From: Deinandra increscens subsp. villosa | Taxonomy: Eukaryota > Streptophyta > Magnoliopsida > Asterales > Asteraceae | NCBI GenBank assembly: GCA_039602395.1 | Contig: JBCNJP010000006.1 | Coordinates: 8,710,766-8,774,765, forward strand | Reading direction: 5' to 3' | Length of the DNA stretch: 64,000 nt | Part shown: in pieces, positions 43,613-53,736 of the stretch | Layout: each line of letters begins with the position of its first letter | Numbering within the stretch: position 1 is the first letter of the stretch | Program-made: the position numbers and the translations under genes | The notes under the pieces: generated by a model | Told to the model about the DNA's origin: nothing | Seen by the model: the letters and a program-made list of their open reading frames with translations, nothing else | Database searches by the model: none

Positions 43613-44340
43613 TTGAGATTTTCACCATCTTCTTCTACAAACCCTTTCGAGCTTCTCCGATATTCCAGGTCAGTCCTCCTTCCTCTTCTCCGTTTTCCTT
43701 CTGATTTTCCGGCCATTGCTAAGAAAACTACCCGATCGTCTTCTTCGTTGAACACTCCGGTGATCGACGATTTTCACGACCAAGGGTACGTCATTCCCGG
43801 CGAAGAAGAAGCCTGCACGTTTGACGACGGCGACCTCCATGATCTTAGAAACTCTGGCATTTTCCCTCCGGGTACAATTTTCCGACCTTTCGATCCCCAT
43901 GCCAAATCCGATTTCATCTCCACCACCTGGGGTCTGTTTCATGTACTACCCTTTCTTGCTTGGGATGACATTCCCCTTCTCAGAGCTCATTACCTAGTTT
44001 TTCAAGACCACCCAACTCTCCTATTCCCTAACCATGCCTATGGTTTGGAGAATCCTGTACTCCCTTGATCAGTTAAATCAAACTAGGAATCTGGACATTG
44101 GGATTCCTGAAATTTGTGAAGCTTACCAACTCCGAACCCATGGTTGCAGCCGGTTCGTTTTGAAGGCTCACACCTCCACCTCTTAGTTGATTCCCCGAGC
44201 TTCCCATAATGATCATGACTGGAAGAAGCGTTTCTTCTTCGCCAAGCGAGACTCGATTCCTAGGGGTACGGAGTTGCCATTGAAGTGCGTTAAGAAGGGT
44301 AGGATATTGATTCCTAGGGGTACGGAGTTGCCATTGAAGT
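43613..44340 (+). pseudogene. Decayed homologue of the Tat antisense gene
   Basis: Frame 43613-44068 and the following out-of-frame stretch to about 44300 match exon 1 of the gene at 21630: Phe-Arg-Pro-Phe-Asp-Pro, Tyr-Pro-Phe-Leu-Leu-Gly-Met-Thr-Phe-Pro-Phe, Asn-Gln-Thr-Arg-Asn-Leu, and His-Asn-Asp-His-Asp-Trp. A frame change near 43945 and stops near 43995 and 44188 disable it. The exon 1 splice donor context (AAGGGTAGGA) is retained near 44295-44304. The sequence ends at 44340, at a junction with a gypsy element, after an exact 32-bp direct repeat. Confidence 0.82.
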
Positions 44341-44670
44341 AGCACGAAGACGAGATAACCAGTCCATGCCAACAATAATGTTAAAATTCCCGAGACGCAT
44401 CGGAATAAGATCGATATGGAAGATATGGTCCTTGAAATTCAACTTGCAAGCACGAACAATAGAATCAAGAGCAATAGGTTTTCCATCCGCAACCTCAATC
44501 GTGAATGGATAATCGAGCGCAGTGCGAGGTATATCAAGTAAATGCTCAAACTCTAACGATAAAAAGCTACGATCGGCACCAGAATCAATTAATATAGAGG
44601 CATAACGGTTGTTTACAAGAAACGTACCATTGACGACCTCCTGGTTCTCCTGAGCCTGATTAACATACAC
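44341..44670 (-). pseudogene. pol: gypsy aspartic protease
   Basis: A minus-strand frame with ILIDSGADRSFLS (active-site Asp-Ser-Gly, near 44600-44560) and the end block IIVGMDWLS (near 44380-44353). The domain is nearly complete at about 100 residues, but the polyprotein is cut at the junction at 44341 and the frame continues only into foreign sequence. It would normally cleave Gag-Pol. Confidence 0.85.
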
Positions 44671-45533
44671 CGAAAAGATTCATGAGATTAACATTGATAA
44701 CAAAAACTAGTTACAAGAATAAAGAGAGATGATCGCAAACCTGATTAGCATGGACGACAAAGGCACGAGTTGGAGAACCACGATAAGCATTAGCAACAGG
44801 TGGGTTAGCAACCGCAAGAGCAGGGAAAGCATTCCTCAGATAGGTAGTGGATCCACAATTGTAGCAAGCCCGAACCTATACCTGAACATTAGGAGTTTGG
44901 GCTATCAGAGGTTGGGCCGGATACTGGGCCATAGGCTGGGCTCGAACAGGCATGCGACTAGCATGAGTGGGATGAACAAAGCGCCCACAATTGGTGCACT
45001 GCCAACACTGGGCCTACACAGGATGATGATGGTTACACCGGGCACAAAGAGGATTGGTACCGGTGTAAGGTTTCTTGCCTGGAGGTGCACCAGGAGCCCA
45101 TTGTGCAACATGGGTGGCATAAATACCAGGCGTAGGAGTAGCAATAACCGCAAAGTTTCACCCCTCACGTTTCTTTTTGTTACTTTTAGCAGCAGATGAC
45201 TCAGTTTTGTACTCCTTTTCGGCCGCAGGTTTGGCCTTTTCAGTACTCGATTCCCTCTTAGAACCCCTTCTTTACAGTTTACTCGCTTTCACATGGTTAT
45301 CGGTCAAACGAGCAGCAAGACGAACAACGCTGTTAAGTGTCACAGAGTTACTGGCCCAGATAGAATCCTGTATGTCCTCGGGTCACCCACCAGTATAGGA
45401 TTCAATAGCTCGAAATTCAGGAGTGACAATTTCAGGCACTAGGATTCTCAATTCATAGAAACGGTCGGTATATTCATGATTTTCCCCATTGTATTGCTTT
45501 AGCGCCTGGAATTCATCCTCAAGTTTCTTTAAT
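44671..45533 (-). pseudogene. gag: gypsy gag C-terminal region with degenerate knuckles
   Basis: Broken frames contain Cys-X2-Cys-His-His-His, Cys-Thr-Asn-Cys-Gly and Cys-Tyr-Asn-Cys-Gly-Ser patterns (about 45060-44970 and 44880-44850). These are consistent with the multi-cysteine tail of Tekay-type Gag in which the final His and Cys positions have been lost. Stops are frequent. Confidence 0.6.
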
Positions 45534-45989
45534 TCAGAACGGGGACAGTATTTTCCCCTTATGACCCCCCTTTAGTTCATCCCAAGATAAAGCTAAGGCC
45601 TCATCGGACCTATGAATCTGTTTCTCACCGTTCCACCAAGTGAGGGCTTTTTCAGTGAGTGTGCTGGTGGCATGTGGGACCTTCAGATGATCAGGATAGT
45701 CACTGTTAACGAAGGTGTTTTCCATCCACTTGAACCACTAAAGTAAACCAATATGACCCTCGGTCCCCTTGAATTTGGGAGGGTTGCAGGAGTTAAAATG
45801 CTTGAATGAACAAGTAGCCACAGCAGCAACATTAGCAGGGTTAGCATTCACACCCTGCTGGATTTGGGCCACGATGACGGGAAGAACCTCAGCCATTTGT
45901 TTGGCTATCACCAAGGCTATGTTGCGGCCGCTATCGCCCTTTCGGCGTCCCTTGAAATGGACAGACATGCTGAGATTCAAGAACAACAA
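45534..45989 (-). pseudogene. gag: gypsy gag N-terminal capsid fragment
   Basis: Frames 45989-45738 and 45725-45534 encode Gly-Arg-Asn-Ile-Ala, Cys-Asn-Pro-Pro-Lys-Phe-Lys-Gly-Thr-Glu-Gly and then Trp-Met-Glu-Asn-Thr-Phe, Leu-Thr-Glu-Lys-Ala-Leu-Thr-Trp-Trp-Asn and Ser-Trp-Asp-Glu-Leu-Lys. The Thr-Trp-Trp-Asn and Trp-Asp-Glu-Leu-Lys motifs are typical of plant gypsy capsid. A single frame change near 45730 separates the two parts; further decay follows. Confidence 0.82.
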
Positions 45990-46211
45990 TGATGAGTCTT
46001 GATGTGATGTGATTAATAATCAAATTTTGAGGGTAAAAATTGTTAAGTGTAAAACTGGTGTGTGTTATCGAACCGTGATATCGTGTAACTCATGATCATA
46101 GTTTATCAAAAATCATTTGTTTAAACATAATCACGCGTCAAAATGTGAAATCGAGCAATTGAGATAAAACACAACGGAGTGGTTCTCACCTCTCGATTGG
46201 AAGGCTGCAAC

Positions 46212-46701
46212 CAATGTTTTAAAACCCGGGTCGAACCGGCTGGTTCAACCGGTTCGACCGGGGACCGGCCACTTTTCCGGTTCTTTAATGCCCGGTTTTT
46301 TGGGTTGAACCGACCCGCTTCGAACCGGCCGGTTTTCCGGTTTTTCCGGTTCAACCGGTTTTTTCCGGTTCAACCGGTCCGGTTCAACCGGTTTTTTCCG
46401 GTTCAACCGGTTTTCTGATTTTTTTATTTTATTTTTTTTAACTTTTTTTTTTATTTTTTATTTTTTTTTAAGTTTAAAACTTATATTTTCTTATGAAATA
46501 CATATTTGATATTATTTTTGAGTGGATTATAATTGTATTTTAACTACTTTTGTTGGGGTGTACAAGTTTATTAGCATTTTTATAAAAAAATATATATAAA
46601 TCCCCTAACCGGTTCAACCAGCCGGTCTAACCGGTCCGACCGGTCGAACCAGTCCCGGAAGGTTTTCCGGTTCAATTAAAAAACCGGTTTTTAAAACATT
46701 G
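46212..46701. mobile_element. hAT-like MITE with CCGGTTCAACCGG core, TSD GCTGCAAC
   Basis: A 490-bp insert with terminal inverted repeats starting CAATGTTTTAAAA and ending TTTTAAAACATTG, flanked by an 8-bp direct repeat GCTGCAAC at 46204-46211 and 46702-46709. An 8-bp duplication with short terminal repeats fits the hAT superfamily. Subterminal regions on both sides are packed with CCGGTTCAACCGG words in inverted orientation, around an AT-rich centre (46420-46600). It has no coding capacity. It lies in the leader of the gypsy element. Confidence 0.9.
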
Positions 46702-47174
46702 GCTGCAACCGAGACTAATCAGATCAAGATCCTAGTGGTAGAGACATGCTTTGGCCTAATAGGTTTCAACACTCTCATCGGGGCGTCCCAGGTGAGCGTC
46801 CGGGCCCAACGGTTGATAGGGCTTATGCGCAATGCTTTTCTTGACAGATACTCCGACTACCGGTGTTTTCACCCGTCCAGTTACTACATGTCTACCACTA
46901 AAACCCTAATTCTGACGAGATTTGAAAATCATGAAAATCGCATTTTTCCTAAATGGTACGTAAGGCACCATTTTCTAAGGAAGGGCTAGGAATCCTTAGT
47001 GATTCGTGTCAAGTGTGTGCTGATTAACGGGAACAAGGCATTAATAGGCAACAATTAAGAAACAATTTACTAGACAAAATAAGCAATTAGGCACATTGTG
47101 CATGAGGCACTCATGCAGGACACGTAAGGAAATAGTCTAGGTAAACCAGTTCTAATAACCTAGATCCCTATAGC
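46702..47174 (-). other. Leader of the Tekay-like element
   Basis: Untranslated sequence between primer site and gag, continuing at 45990-46211 beyond the MITE. The frame at 46699-46989 on the plus strand has no recognisable content. Confidence 0.5.
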
Positions 47175-47190
47175 CGTGGCTCTGATACTA
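47174..47190 (-). promoter_or_regulatory. Primer binding site, Met-tRNA type
   Basis: The minus strand reads TAGTATCAGAGCCACGG three bases inside the LTR, one mismatch from TGGTATCAGAGCC. Confidence 0.8.
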
Positions 47191-47193
47191 ATC

Positions 47194-50006
47194 TGTCACA
47201 CCCCAATTAACCGACGACGGAATGTGTCGGGGCGTGAAGATTTTCCAGAAGCACACAACACTAAAATTAGGTTGCGGTATTTTTAATAGTTACCCATTTC
47301 ATAGCAAATAAACAAACATAGAATTCAAGTCATAACATATGAAAGTCAAACATATAACATAAACTAAGCATGAGAGTTATTTATTTAATTAGGTCTCTCT
47401 AAAGCCGATGCAACCCTATGGTGATGATAACCAAGTCAAACTGCATTACCTGCAACATGTTATAAACAAAGTCAACTAAAATAGTTGGTGAGAATTCATA
47501 GGTTTAATGATAATGTTCAAAAACATGCGTACAAGTTTAATAAAATGATTAATGAAAAAAATGATAAGTTAGCGTAATCCAACCCTCGACAATTAGGCTT
47601 CCAATCACAAGGCGCCACACGCGAGGCATGCCAAGTGGGCTTGTCAGGCCAATAGATCTATTATCGTAACCCCGACATGTTTAATGTTAATAATTACGTT
47701 CATCGTTCAATCGTTCAGCGTTCCATCGTTCATCGTTCATCGTTCAACCAATCAATCCATATAATCATACAAGTTTCAGATAATCATCGAACATAGAATA
47801 CGCATGTAAAAATAGAATTTTGATAAATGATACATGTTGCACCCCAAAAACATTTAAGTAGAAAGGGGATATGAAAACTCACATGATAGCGAAAGCGTCA
47901 AGAATAGAATCGAAGAATAGCGGCGCGAATCAAACCCGGAGATCACCTTTACAATGGAACGTGATGGAGAGAATACCGACAGATAGATAGATAAATAGTA
48001 TCTAAGTGAATAATCGTACTACTCGTCATGACGCGACGGAATTGATCGGATGCGTGACTCATTAGTGGAGTATTTAAGTAATGATACGAGAATATAAATA
48101 ATCAAGTGGTCAAACCCAAATCTAGGTTAAGCATTTAACAAATAAATTATTTATTTAACTATAAAACATTACGACGTCTCAACTTGATTATTTTCTATAA
48201 TATCAATCGAACCATATTTAGTTTTCAAAAATGAATTTAGGGCTGATCTAAACATATATAATTACCAAAAAGAAATTCAAGACATAAATCCAATGTTAAC
48301 CCAACGATTTACTCAAAATGATTTATTTTTAATTTCAAAAATACGAGTTAATCTAATTAAATAACTAAACATCCAAGATTTATTCTAGACATGACTTAAC
48401 CCTAGATCTAGGTCCAAAAATCATGTTCCATATAAGAATCAATACTCTAGCCTCACATTATCACCATCTAATCAAGATTTAAATAAGATCTATTCATGAA
48501 AAATGAAGAAAAACTCCTAAAAATCATTCTTTTTCCCATAAAACCCTAGATCTATAATTATGATGGTGATTCTTCATCCCAAACCCTAGATCTACCATTG
48601 AAATGGTGTCCATGTCAAGATCCAACAAAGTTGATTAGGTAGAACTTAGATCTAGGAAGATCCATGGAAGAAAAATAAGAAAAAAGTGGACTTTTTATCA
48701 TAAAACCCAAGTTTTTATCAAAAGAACCCTAGATCCACATCTTATGATGAATCTATATGACAAATCATGCTTAAAAATAGGTTCTTTTTCAGCCATCACA
48801 TAGTTCTAACAAGGTCTATAAAGATCTAACAAGATCTCAACAAAAAGTGTTATAAAATCCATAAAAACTGATAAAAATCCATTATTTTTGTTCAAAATCA
48901 CTAGATCTAGCTTTGGAATGCAAGATCTAGGTTTAGAAAAGCATAAGGGTTGGATCTTGATGATGGGGGATGAAGGATTCAAGAGGATGGAGGAGGGGTT
49001 TGATGAATCTAACCAGCCTGATGGAAAACCGACACTAACCGAAGCTCGAAATCACCAAACTTGGCTCCAAACACTTCAAGAAACTAGCTCCTCGAAGATC
49101 TCAACCGTTTTTAGGGTTTTTAGGGTGATTAGGAATGAGAGCATGGAGGCAAAATGGAGAAAAGTTGCTTAAATACACGAAATTAGGGCAAAAGGCCGTT
49201 TTTCTCAGCCCATGTCGGTGGGCGGTACACGACGGCGGCTAGCAGAAGTGTCGGGATACGCGGCACTTCCTGGGGTTCCGGCGCGTACCCTTGCGCGTAT
49301 CCCATGTCGGTGGGCGGTCCGCGTGCCGTTTTGCTCAGATATCGCGTTGTAACTCCGTTTTGACCCCCGTTTTCGCCCAATTTCCCCATTTTAAGTTTAC
49401 CACCATGTTAACCATATTTAATCCATTAAATTTGATATATGATATGTCTCCAAATGAATAACAGTTGATAAAATATCATAAAAAGTGTATTTTTGGTCGG
49501 TTTTGTCGTTTTTCTCAATTTTAAGCAATTCACCAACCTTTTGCGATCCGATCAAGTGTGTGATGACTCATGACATGGTAAGTGATCATATGACTCATAA
49601 ACATGATAAAATTGATATACAAAACTCAAAAATGTGATATCCCGGTTAAAATTAAAATCGTGCGTGATTTACCGAACTTCCACCGTTTTCGTTCTAGACC
49701 TTGAATTCACACCAACCCTCACTTGTATTTACTTGTGTGTGTAACTAGTATTACACATAAGGGTCATACATGTTTAGATTGATCAAATTCCCGGTTGAAC
49801 AAAATTCAGTGACGTATTCACGAAAAATCCAAATTAGAGGCAAATCGAACATCAAATCGATCAATAAACATGATAATGGATCCAATAACATAAAATTAGG
49901 TAAATAAACAACAAAATCGATCAATACCCTCATATTTGATTATCAATTATCGGATCGAGTTACAATACGGATAAAATCGGACAATCGGAAAACCCGAAAT
50001 GTTACA
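47194..50006 (-). repeat. 5' LTR of the Tekay-like element
   Basis: 2813 bp from TGTCACACCCC to GTTACA on the plus strand (TGTAAC...GTGACA in sense). The edges are set by the terminal repeat and the primer site. AT-rich, no genes; the open frames inside (48888-49172, 49183-49389, 49751-49933) have no recognisable content. Confidence 0.82.
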
Positions 50007-50472
50007 GCGAATATTCTGGGTGAACTCCTTTATCCACCAAATAAAGAGTTCAACCGGACTTTTCCTGCATTGTCTTTTCAACAATCTCATCCCTGCAAAA
50101 GCTTTCTGGTTGCTTCATTTTGTATCAAAGTCTCTTTCCTAAAATAGTATGTTGCTAATCACACGGCATCAAGTCCATCGATCGAAGATTATTCTTTTTT
50201 GGTAGTATAGTTTGACTTTTGTAATCAACGGTCTAGATGATCGTATGGAAATCAATGGCTATCATTGATTTCCCTTAGCAATATATATAGCATAGTCGGT
50301 TCTCAACATTTGTACACATGCTTGTATGTAAAACACTATGTAATATTGGTAAGTTAATGCAAATAGTGCCGAGTAAATTTTACTTCGTGTGTTACTATCT
50401 TATGCAAACAACTATTATTTACAAGTGTAAACCGTATAAGTAGAGTGGAGATTAACTTAATTTCACAAGGTT
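50007..50472 (+). repeat. Sirevirus 5' LTR, left part
   Basis: The sequence continues across the gag-only insertion to the primer site at 56569. A TATA-like ATATATATAGC lies near 50279-50290. The left end of this LTR is missing, replaced at 50006 by the Tekay-like element. Confidence 0.6.
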
Positions 50473-50938
50473 TGTAAGGGAATAATTTGTGGCTTGTGTA
50501 TTAAATCATCACTTGGCGGACTATTTTTAAGGCCTATGTGATAGAATAGGTGTAAAATAGTTGGGTTTTCATTGTATTGGGTCATTGGGCCATTTTAGAC
50601 ATGTTTGGGCCCAATTAGAAAGAGTTTTAGGAGTGTTTAGTGGGCCTGTTTAGCCTAATCCGAAAATTAGGTTTAAGATTTGTTTATCTTTATAAACAAA
50701 TCTTACTACCCATATGAGGGGCTAGCTAGTTGAGAGAGATACAAAGGGGCCTTTCGGGTTGTGTCAAGCTTGTGTACTAGACGATTATTAATCGTGTGCA
50801 CTTTGTTCCAGGTTTTATTATTTTGATTATTGTGTTCTTCGATTTCTATTTCTTGCATCTTGAATCACTCGATTGACTGGATTCCGCACACTCAATCGAG
50901 TAGTGATATCGTGTTAAGAACCGTTTTCGGGACTTACA
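50473..50938 (+). repeat. 5' LTR of the young gag-only element
   Basis: 466 bp, TGTAAGGG to GACTTACA. TATA-like CTTTATAAACA near 50688. The two differences from 56041-56506 are G/T near position 79 and A/G near position 163. Confidence 0.96.
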
Positions 50939-50940
50939 AT

Positions 50941-50952
50941 TGGTATCAGAGC
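50941..50952 (+). promoter_or_regulatory. Primer binding site, initiator-Met tRNA
   Basis: TGGTATCAGAGC two bases after the LTR. Confidence 0.93.
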
Positions 50953-51824
50953 CAAGAAACGCAAGTTTCAAGGCTCTCACGCTATCCGATTCAAGATTTC
51001 AAGAATTTTTATGTGGTTTTGTTTTAGTTGAGTTTTCTTCTTTGGCGGCTAAATATTTTGTTTAGGGTTCATATTTTTGTGTTATTGTGCCTCGTTTTGG
51101 CTTCCAAATCCCGTGTTCGATTGTTTGTGATTGGAGGATTGCCAATTTCCGTTTGACTTAAATTGTGGTTGTTAATTTTATTTGCATATTGCTATTTCTA
51201 AGAATATCCGATCCGTTTCTTTAGCAATTAAGTCAACATTTTTTTTATGTGCCCAATCTCCCACAATTTTTTTTAAAATCGTATATTGGCCATCGGATCT
51301 TTTAGTTGACAAATTTGTCAAGTTTGACCAAGTCAAATATTTCTTGGGTTGGGATCCGCTCGGTATGATTGGGTCTTCGTTCGAAATTGGTTTCCGGACG
51401 GAGACAAGGATTCTCGGGTAACATCGAATTCCAAGTTTTTTGTTACGTGATTTAAAGTGGGGCATATTTACAGTAGTGCCATTGGAGTTAATTAAAAGAT
51501 GTGGTCCAGATCATTCGGTTTTTGAAGCAATATACGGCCGCTCAATTTAAGTTGGTGTAAATTTTAGTTGACGGGGTTTTAATCGTTGAATTTTTCTACA
51601 CATTGTGGAGTAATTCGTTTTTTTTTTAATTTTCATATTTTTGCTCCAAGTGTTTCAAGGTGTTACTAACGATTTTGTTTGTGCGTCTCTTGTGATTGAT
51701 TTCAGGCTACAAGTGTTGCAGAAGCGAGAGAAGACCGTGTTCATAAGCTATTCGATCGAAATTTGTGGCTTGGACCCTTATTTCGATCGAAATTTTGGCT
51801 TTTCGATCCTTTTGGACACTTTTC

Positions 51825-52000
51825 GATCGGAAAGTCCCTTCGTGACTTTCGATCGGAGAGTACTTCCCGGTTCCCCACTTTTTGATCGGAAAGTCCCTTC
51901 GTGACTTTCGATCAGGTTCGTTTTCGATACGGAAAGTCCCTTCGTGACTTTCGATCAGCTTCGCCTTTCGATCGGAAAGTCCCTTGGTGACTTTTCGATC
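51825..52000 (+). repeat. Leader hairpin array, four units
   Basis: Units at 51825-51854, 51884-51913, 51926-51956 and 51970-52000. Each has a 5' arm GATCGGAAAGTC, a loop CCTTCGT and a 3' arm GACTTTCGATC: eleven base pairs with a single bulged G. Starts are 59, 42 and 44 bp apart. Further TTTCGATC words lie at 51750-51825 and 52000-52045. The Gag start codon follows at 52084. Confidence 0.92.
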
Positions 52001-52083
52001 AGCTTACACTTTTCGGTCGAGCAGAAACTCTGCCCGATCGAAAAGCCGTCTTTCCGATTCTGTTGAGACTTTTCAATCCGATC

Positions 52084-53736
52084 ATGGCACTCATTCAGCC
52101 AGTTACCACTTCATCTTCCAACACCAATGAGATATGTTGTAATCCCAAGTGTGAGGCTAAAGACTGGGAACGTAAGTTCATTAATGAAACCCAAAATCGT
52201 GAATTATATGCTAGAGATCTTAGGGAGTATAAAAATAAGAGTAAGATCTTTAGAGAGAAACTGGAAGCTGCTAAGTTGGACATTAAAAATCTTCAATCTC
52301 AAGTGAGTGATAAGAGTGCATATCTTAGGATTGCTAATTCTAAAGTTGAAGAGTTAACCAAAGAGGTAGAGGAACTAAGAACCAAACTTGACACTTCCCA
52401 ATCGGCCCTTGAGAAACATCAAATTATACAAAAGAAAATGATGGACTCTCATCATGTTTTATTCAAATCAGAAGAGCGACTCGAGCGGGTAAAAGAAACA
52501 TCTGGCCTCGGGGATGGAAATATTCCTCCCCCATTACTACATGAATATATCAAGGTGCCCCAAACTGCCGATGAATTGTTGAAAGAGTCCCTGAATGAAG
52601 AAACCATGGTATATGGGCCTCAACCAGTACATGTAGATGAAAAGACAGCCACTCAAGCAACTTAGTCTAATAACACTACTGAGTGTGCAAGCTCAAGCTC
52701 TAGTGAAGTAAAGAGAGCTGATGAAGAAAAATTGGTTCCCTATCCAAAGATCGAGACTCCTTATTCCAAAGTTGTGGATGAGGTAAAGCGGGAACGAGTG
52801 GTGATGACTACAAGGCCCAATGGTAAGATCTTCATGACAACTGGGTCTATGTTCATTCCGATTGAAGGAGAAGAGCGACCCTCATTCACCACTAAGTTCA
52901 AAGGCTTGGGTAATGATGGTGGTTTATCATCTCACATTAAGAGCATAAGGCCCAAAATCACCATCAAGCCTCCAACTTCTGTTCCTATCAAGATTGAAAG
53001 GCCCAAGATGACAAACAAGTCTCCAGTTTCATCAGTAGGCTCATGCAGTTGCAGTTGTAGAAATGCTGCCTCGACATCAAAGAATACATGGAGCACAAGA
53101 ACTGAAGCTTCAAGGAACCAGTCCACAGTCAACCCAAGATCTGCAAACATGTCAAAGATGCAGACACAAGCAAATGGTGCTCCACCTCAGCAGCTAAAGA
53201 CAAATGGTTACACGTCTGACTTCTATCTCAAGAAGCAGACATGCTTTAATTGTGGCAATCCTGGTCACATTGCCCGAAATTGTCTCTATCGCCCCTATGA
53301 GCCATATTATCCGCAAAGTCGGAGTGTTTCGTCTCAGGATTCAATAAAGTCTAAGCCAATGAAGGTGCAACCACCTAAGGCGATGAAGACTGTTTCTCCT
53401 TTGATAAAACCCTCTGATCAACATTGGGGCGCTGCCAAAGAGCAAAGAAAACTTTCAAATCAAAAATATGTTTTTCCAAATTTTGAAAATTTTCATAAAA
53501 AGGTGAAGAAGCCAATTTCAAAACAACACAAAGTTGACAAACCTAAAGTTACCCCTCCAAAGGTAACTAAAACTGTTTTGAAAAGGAAACCTGAAATGAA
53601 GAAGGTTGAAATACCTAAAGTCACTACTTCAAAGGTGACTAAAACAACTTTCAAATCACCTAGAATTTGGAAACCAAAATCAAAGGCAGTTGCAACTCAA
53701 ATTTCTGATTTTTCAAAGGGCATGTGTTTAAAATAA
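52084..53736 (+). pseudogene. gag: Truncated Gag: coiled coil and zinc knuckle, one in-frame stop
   Basis: One continuous frame, interrupted by a single TAG at 52663-52665. Met 52084 is chosen because it follows the leader array; the frame is open a little further up but without ATG. The first part (about 193 residues) opens with two Cys around Asn-Pro-Lys, then Lys-Asp-Trp-Glu-Arg-Lys and about 110 residues of coiled coil. After the stop come an acidic linker, Lys/Pro-rich repeats, an intact CX2CX4HX4C knuckle (CFNCGNPGHIARNC, about 53240-53281) and a basic tail ending at Met-Cys-Leu-Lys. The stop context (TAG TCT AAT) is not a known read-through signal, so it is probably a simple Gln-to-stop mutation. 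The capsid-type UBN2 domain is absent. Confidence 0.85.

Larger units (their letters stand above)
44341..50006 (-). mobile_element. Tekay-like Ty3/gypsy element, truncated after protease
   Basis: Minus-strand order: 2.8 kb 5' LTR (50006-47194), Met-tRNA-type primer site, leader carrying a MITE, gag, degenerate knuckle, protease. It stops at 44341 just after the protease GMDWLS block, so RT, RNase H, integrase and 3' LTR are missing. The lineage (Tekay/chromovirus) is inferred from Gag wording and the TGTCACACCCC LTR edge; no chromodomain can be checked. Confidence 0.8.

Noticed and set aside
46179..46418. Frames of 77-79 codons rich in Asn-Arg-Phe
   Set aside because: Translation of the CCGGTTCAACCGG repeats of the MITE in both directions, not a gene.
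52663..52665. In-frame TAG in the gag of the young gag-only element considered as a recoding stop
   Set aside because: The following TCT AAT does not fit the CARYYA context, and the stop lies mid-gag rather than at a gag-pol border; a point mutation is simpler.
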